DNA of 14,518 nucleotides from Bryobacteraceae bacterium (GTDB lineage: Bacteria; Acidobacteriota; Terriglobia; Bryobacterales; Bryobacteraceae). This document shows, piece by piece, positions 13,139 to 14,518 of this stretch (position 1 is the stretch's first letter; each line of letters starts with the position of its first letter). The stretch lies in assembly GCA_030039005.1 (NCBI GenBank), contig JASHQT010000421.1:1-14518 (forward strand). The letters are read 5' to 3'. The notes below the pieces were generated by a model. The model was not told the origin of the DNA. It did not search any database and saw nothing but the letters and a program-made list of their open reading frames with translations. A program made the position numbers and the translations under genes.

Positions 13139-13908
13139 ACGGCTTTTGGCATTTCGCGTAGCCTGGAACGATACGCGCCGGACGCAGTCTTTTCAATAAG
13201 GCCTTTCTTCACGAGTTTTCCAAGCAGCATTTCCGCCACCTTCACGTTTGATATAGCAACTTCACGAGCGATGAAATCCGAAGCGAACTCGTTCCCTGGC
13301 GAGCTATTGAGGAAAGTTTCGATTCGCAATGCCGGTTTCTGGCTACCGTACGCTGACACATCCGGTCCCTCTGCTTTCGGTTCAGCGGCGCGCCTCTCTG
13401 TGCTGGCCTTAGGCTTGGATTTAGCCTTCCGCTTTCCTTTGGTTTGTCGCTTAGCCGCCTTGGCTGGCGTCTTGTTCGCAGAACGGAAACCAGCTGGATA
13501 CCATTCAGACAATCCCCAGCCGTCCGCAAATTTCAGCAACACCCCCAAACCCTTCATCCTCTGAAGAGCGGCTTGGACTACAGACTCAAAATTGTCGGAG
13601 GTCGAAACTACGCCCCCCTCGCGAAGGGCATTCACGATCTCTTTCTTGGTTTTCCTCTGGCGCATTGCTTCGAGATATAACTTGACCGCATCGGGCAGGC
13701 TCTTCCCGTTAAAAGCCCCCGCTGGAAGATCGATGGGGCGTCCCAGCGAACCAGAGGTCGCAGACTCGACCCCTAGGCCTTCGACGGCCTGTCCAAGCGT
13801 GCCGGACGCCAATGCTGCCTCTAGCGCCACAATGGAAGCATCCAGCGCGGCCCGTTTTGCCCTCATGTCGTTCAACATAGCAACGTAATCAATCTTTTCC
13901 GGTGTCAT
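13135..13908 (-). CDS. Unrecognised protein with two winged-helix-like domains
   Basis: A 257-residue protein not assigned to a named family. Residues 1-35 are an amphipathic, possibly coiled-coil helix (MLNDMRAKRAALDASIVALEAAL). Residues about 60-130 look like a HARE/winged-helix domain: SLPDAVKLYLEAMRQRKTKKEI, VNALREGGVV and ALQRMKGLGVLLKFADGWGL. A Lys/Arg/Ala-rich linker (about 140-175) joins a second winged-helix-like part with VAISNVKVAEMLLGKLVKKGLIEKTASGAYRS. Together this suggests a DNA-binding or chromatin-like regulator. AAGGAG lies 10-11 nt before the ATG at 13908. An in-frame ATG at 14007 with GAGGTGGTGA upstream is an alternative start, but it would make the stem-loop DNA coding, so it is less likely. 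Base composition is less GC-rich than the left genes. Function unknown. Confidence 0.75.
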   Translation of the reverse strand: MTPEKIDYVAMLNDMRAKRAALDASIVALEAALASGTLGQAVEGLGVESATSGSLGRPIDLPAGAFNGKSLPDAVKLYLEAMRQRKTKKEIVNALREGGVVSTSDNFESVVQAALQRMKGLGVLLKFADGWGLSEWYPAGFRSANKTPAKAAKRQTKGKRKAKSKPKASTERRAAEPKAEGPDVSAYGSQKPALRIETFLNSSPGNEFASDFIAREVAISNVKVAEMLLGKLVKKGLIEKTASGAYRSRLREMPKAV

Positions 13909-13975
13909 GAGACAGTTTCTCCTTCCATCAAAATGCCAGTCGTGGTATAAAACAAAAAGGGACACGGGTTCCAAA

Positions 13976-14074
13976 GGGCCCCCGTAAGGGGGCCCGGTGA
14001 CTCTCATATGTATCACCACCTCGGTTCCGGCGGTGGGCCCGGTTTAGGTCTGCAAACTTTCGACCGGGTCCGCC
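13976..14074 (-). other. Cluster of strong stem-loops in the leader of the winged-helix gene (possible structured RNA)
   Basis: Four pairings are readable. (1) 13976-13983 with 13988-13995, a perfect 8-bp GC stem with a 4-nt loop. (2) 13996-14000 with 14013-14017. (3) 14016-14020 with 14032-14036. (4) 14035-14043 with 14063-14071, nine pairs including one wobble. Pairings 2, 3 and 4 share bases at their borders, so they cannot all form at once. On the minus strand the cluster ends 67 nt upstream of the ATG at 13908 and is followed by a T-rich run (CCCTTTTTGTTTT). It resembles no riboswitch or ribozyme I can name. Confidence 0.55.
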
Positions 14075-14184
14075 CTACTACTCCCTCAATCTAACCGCAT
14101 AGTACCCCCTGCGTCAAGTCCCAAAAAGCAGATCTATAGCACCGTGCTCGGTATACGCTCTCCAAGCGCCTGGTAACTTATCCA

Positions 14185-14213
14185 TTGACAATGCTCAAGC
14201 GGTTGAGTATTAT
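14185..14213 (+). promoter_or_regulatory. Near-consensus transposase promoter with inverted repeat in the spacer
   Basis: TTGACA (14185-14190), 17 bp, then TATTAT (14208-14213; five of six matches). The -10 ends 6 nt before the ATG at 14220, so a leaderless transcript is predicted; there is no Shine-Dalgarno site. The spacer holds the inverted repeat CTCAA-GCGG-TTGAG (14194-14207), a possible repressor-binding site. Confidence 0.75.
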
Positions 14214-14219
14214 ATATTC

Positions 14220-14518
14220 ATGAACCGGCTATCGTCCGAAGAGCGCGCCAGCGTGATAAATTGCCTGATCGAGGGCTGCTCGATTCGCTCCACTGTGCGC
14301 ATGACGGGCGTGGCCAAGAAGACTGTGATGCGCTTGCTCCTCGAAGTCGGGGCCGTGGCCGCTGATTATCAATATCGCGTGTTCCGCGATCTGAATTGCC
14401 AGCGGATACAGGTCGATGAGTGCTGGGCGTTCTGCTACGCGAAGGCGAAAAACGTGACGCCGAAGATCAAAGCAAAAAATCCTGATGCTGGCGACGTGTG
14501 GCTCTGGGCAGCAATCGA
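14220..14518 (+). CDS. IS1-like DDE transposase, N-terminal fragment
   Basis: The first 99 residues of a transposase cut by the window edge. Residues 8-45 form a helix-turn-helix (SVINCLIEGCSIRSTVRMTGVAKKTVMRLL, with SIRSTVRMTGV as the recognition part). IQVDECWAFCYAKAKNV (63-79) follows, where Asp66 matches the first catalytic Asp of the DDE triad in this IS1-like group. GDVWLWAAI follows at 91-99, with the next residue, cut by the edge, starting GA and so probably the second Asp. The start ATG at 14220 is immediately downstream of a near-consensus promoter. It catalyses transposition of its own element. Whether the gene is intact cannot be seen. Confidence 0.88.
   Translation, partial: MNRLSSEERASVINCLIEGCSIRSTVRMTGVAKKTVMRLLLEVGAVAADYQYRVFRDLNCQRIQVDECWAFCYAKAKNVTPKIKAKNPDAGDVWLWAAI

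Larger units (their letters stand above)
13909..14219. other. 311-nt gene-poor stretch between the winged-helix gene and the transposase
   Basis: No gene is supported here. From left to right it holds the leader of the winged-helix gene (Shine-Dalgarno AAGGAG near 13919-13924), a cluster of stem-loops (13976-14074), then about 100 nt in which I see nothing, and the putative IS left end and promoter (14172-14213). Confidence 0.7.
14172..14518 (+). mobile_element. IS1-like insertion sequence, left part (runs off the window)
   Basis: The transposase reading frame, its own promoter and a GGTAACTTATCC sequence at 14172 point to an insertion sequence. IS1-family ends begin with GGT and often carry the -35 box within the left inverted repeat, as here (TTGACA at 14185-14190). 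The exact left boundary is inferred; the right end and any target duplication lie outside the window. Confidence 0.55.

Noticed and set aside
14041..14070. GAAA and stem seen as a possible hammerhead ribozyme
   Set aside because: The CUGAUGA core half was not found near it, so the class does not fit.

Overview
The window looks like chromosomal DNA of a soil-type Acidobacteriota bacterium, probably of the Bryobacterales/Solibacter type. This is an inference from GC-rich DNA, short intergenic gaps, secreted esterases, an M1 peptidase with an extra N-terminal domain, and large TPR and zinc-finger/membrane proteins of a style common in that phylum. No rRNA, tRNA or CRISPR array was seen. Most genes lie on the minus strand.

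Left part (1-3700). The 3' end of a plus-strand tannase/feruloyl-esterase gene converges, with a 7-nt gap, on a secreted type-B carboxylesterase. To its right is a compact four-gene minus-strand operon, in transcription order ArsR-type repressor, VOC (glyoxalase-fold) protein, SRPBCC/AHSA1 protein, DUF1801 protein. It is driven by a good TTGACA/TATATA promoter that lies over the repressor start. The carboxylesterase follows this operon on the same strand but appears to have its own -10 element.

Middle part (3759-8341). Another minus-strand unit encodes, in order, an M1-family gluzincin peptidase with a signal peptide, a GT2 glycosyltransferase, and an unrecognised 353-residue protein with two CxxC pairs. 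The glycosyltransferase and the CxxC protein are only 2 nt apart. In front of the peptidase are four tandem 19-21 bp repeats. The peptidase gene contains a REP-like palindrome in frame.

Right-middle part (8369-12306). Here lie a secreted protein with a BamE/SmpA-like C-terminus, a small membrane protein, a roughly 15-repeat TPR protein, and a membrane-anchored protein with a zinc finger at the N-terminus and a LamG/DUF1080-like sandwich at the C-terminus. The last two are 2 nt apart and probably translationally coupled.

Right part (12307-14518). This part looks more accessory. It holds a small plus-strand membrane protein, a small basic KGG-type protein, a minus-strand double winged-helix protein whose stop overlaps the KGG stop by 4 nt, and a 311-nt gene-poor stretch with several strong stem-loops. 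At the edge is the 5' end of an IS1-like insertion sequence with a near-consensus promoter and a truncated transposase. The stretch 12307-12478 holds no gene I could support.

The most useful cross-window pattern is that four genes (ArsR, M1 peptidase, KGG protein, transposase) have a candidate -10 hexamer exactly 6 nt before the start codon and no usable Shine-Dalgarno site. They may therefore be translated from leaderless mRNAs. The operon-internal genes and a few others have recognisable Shine-Dalgarno sequences instead.
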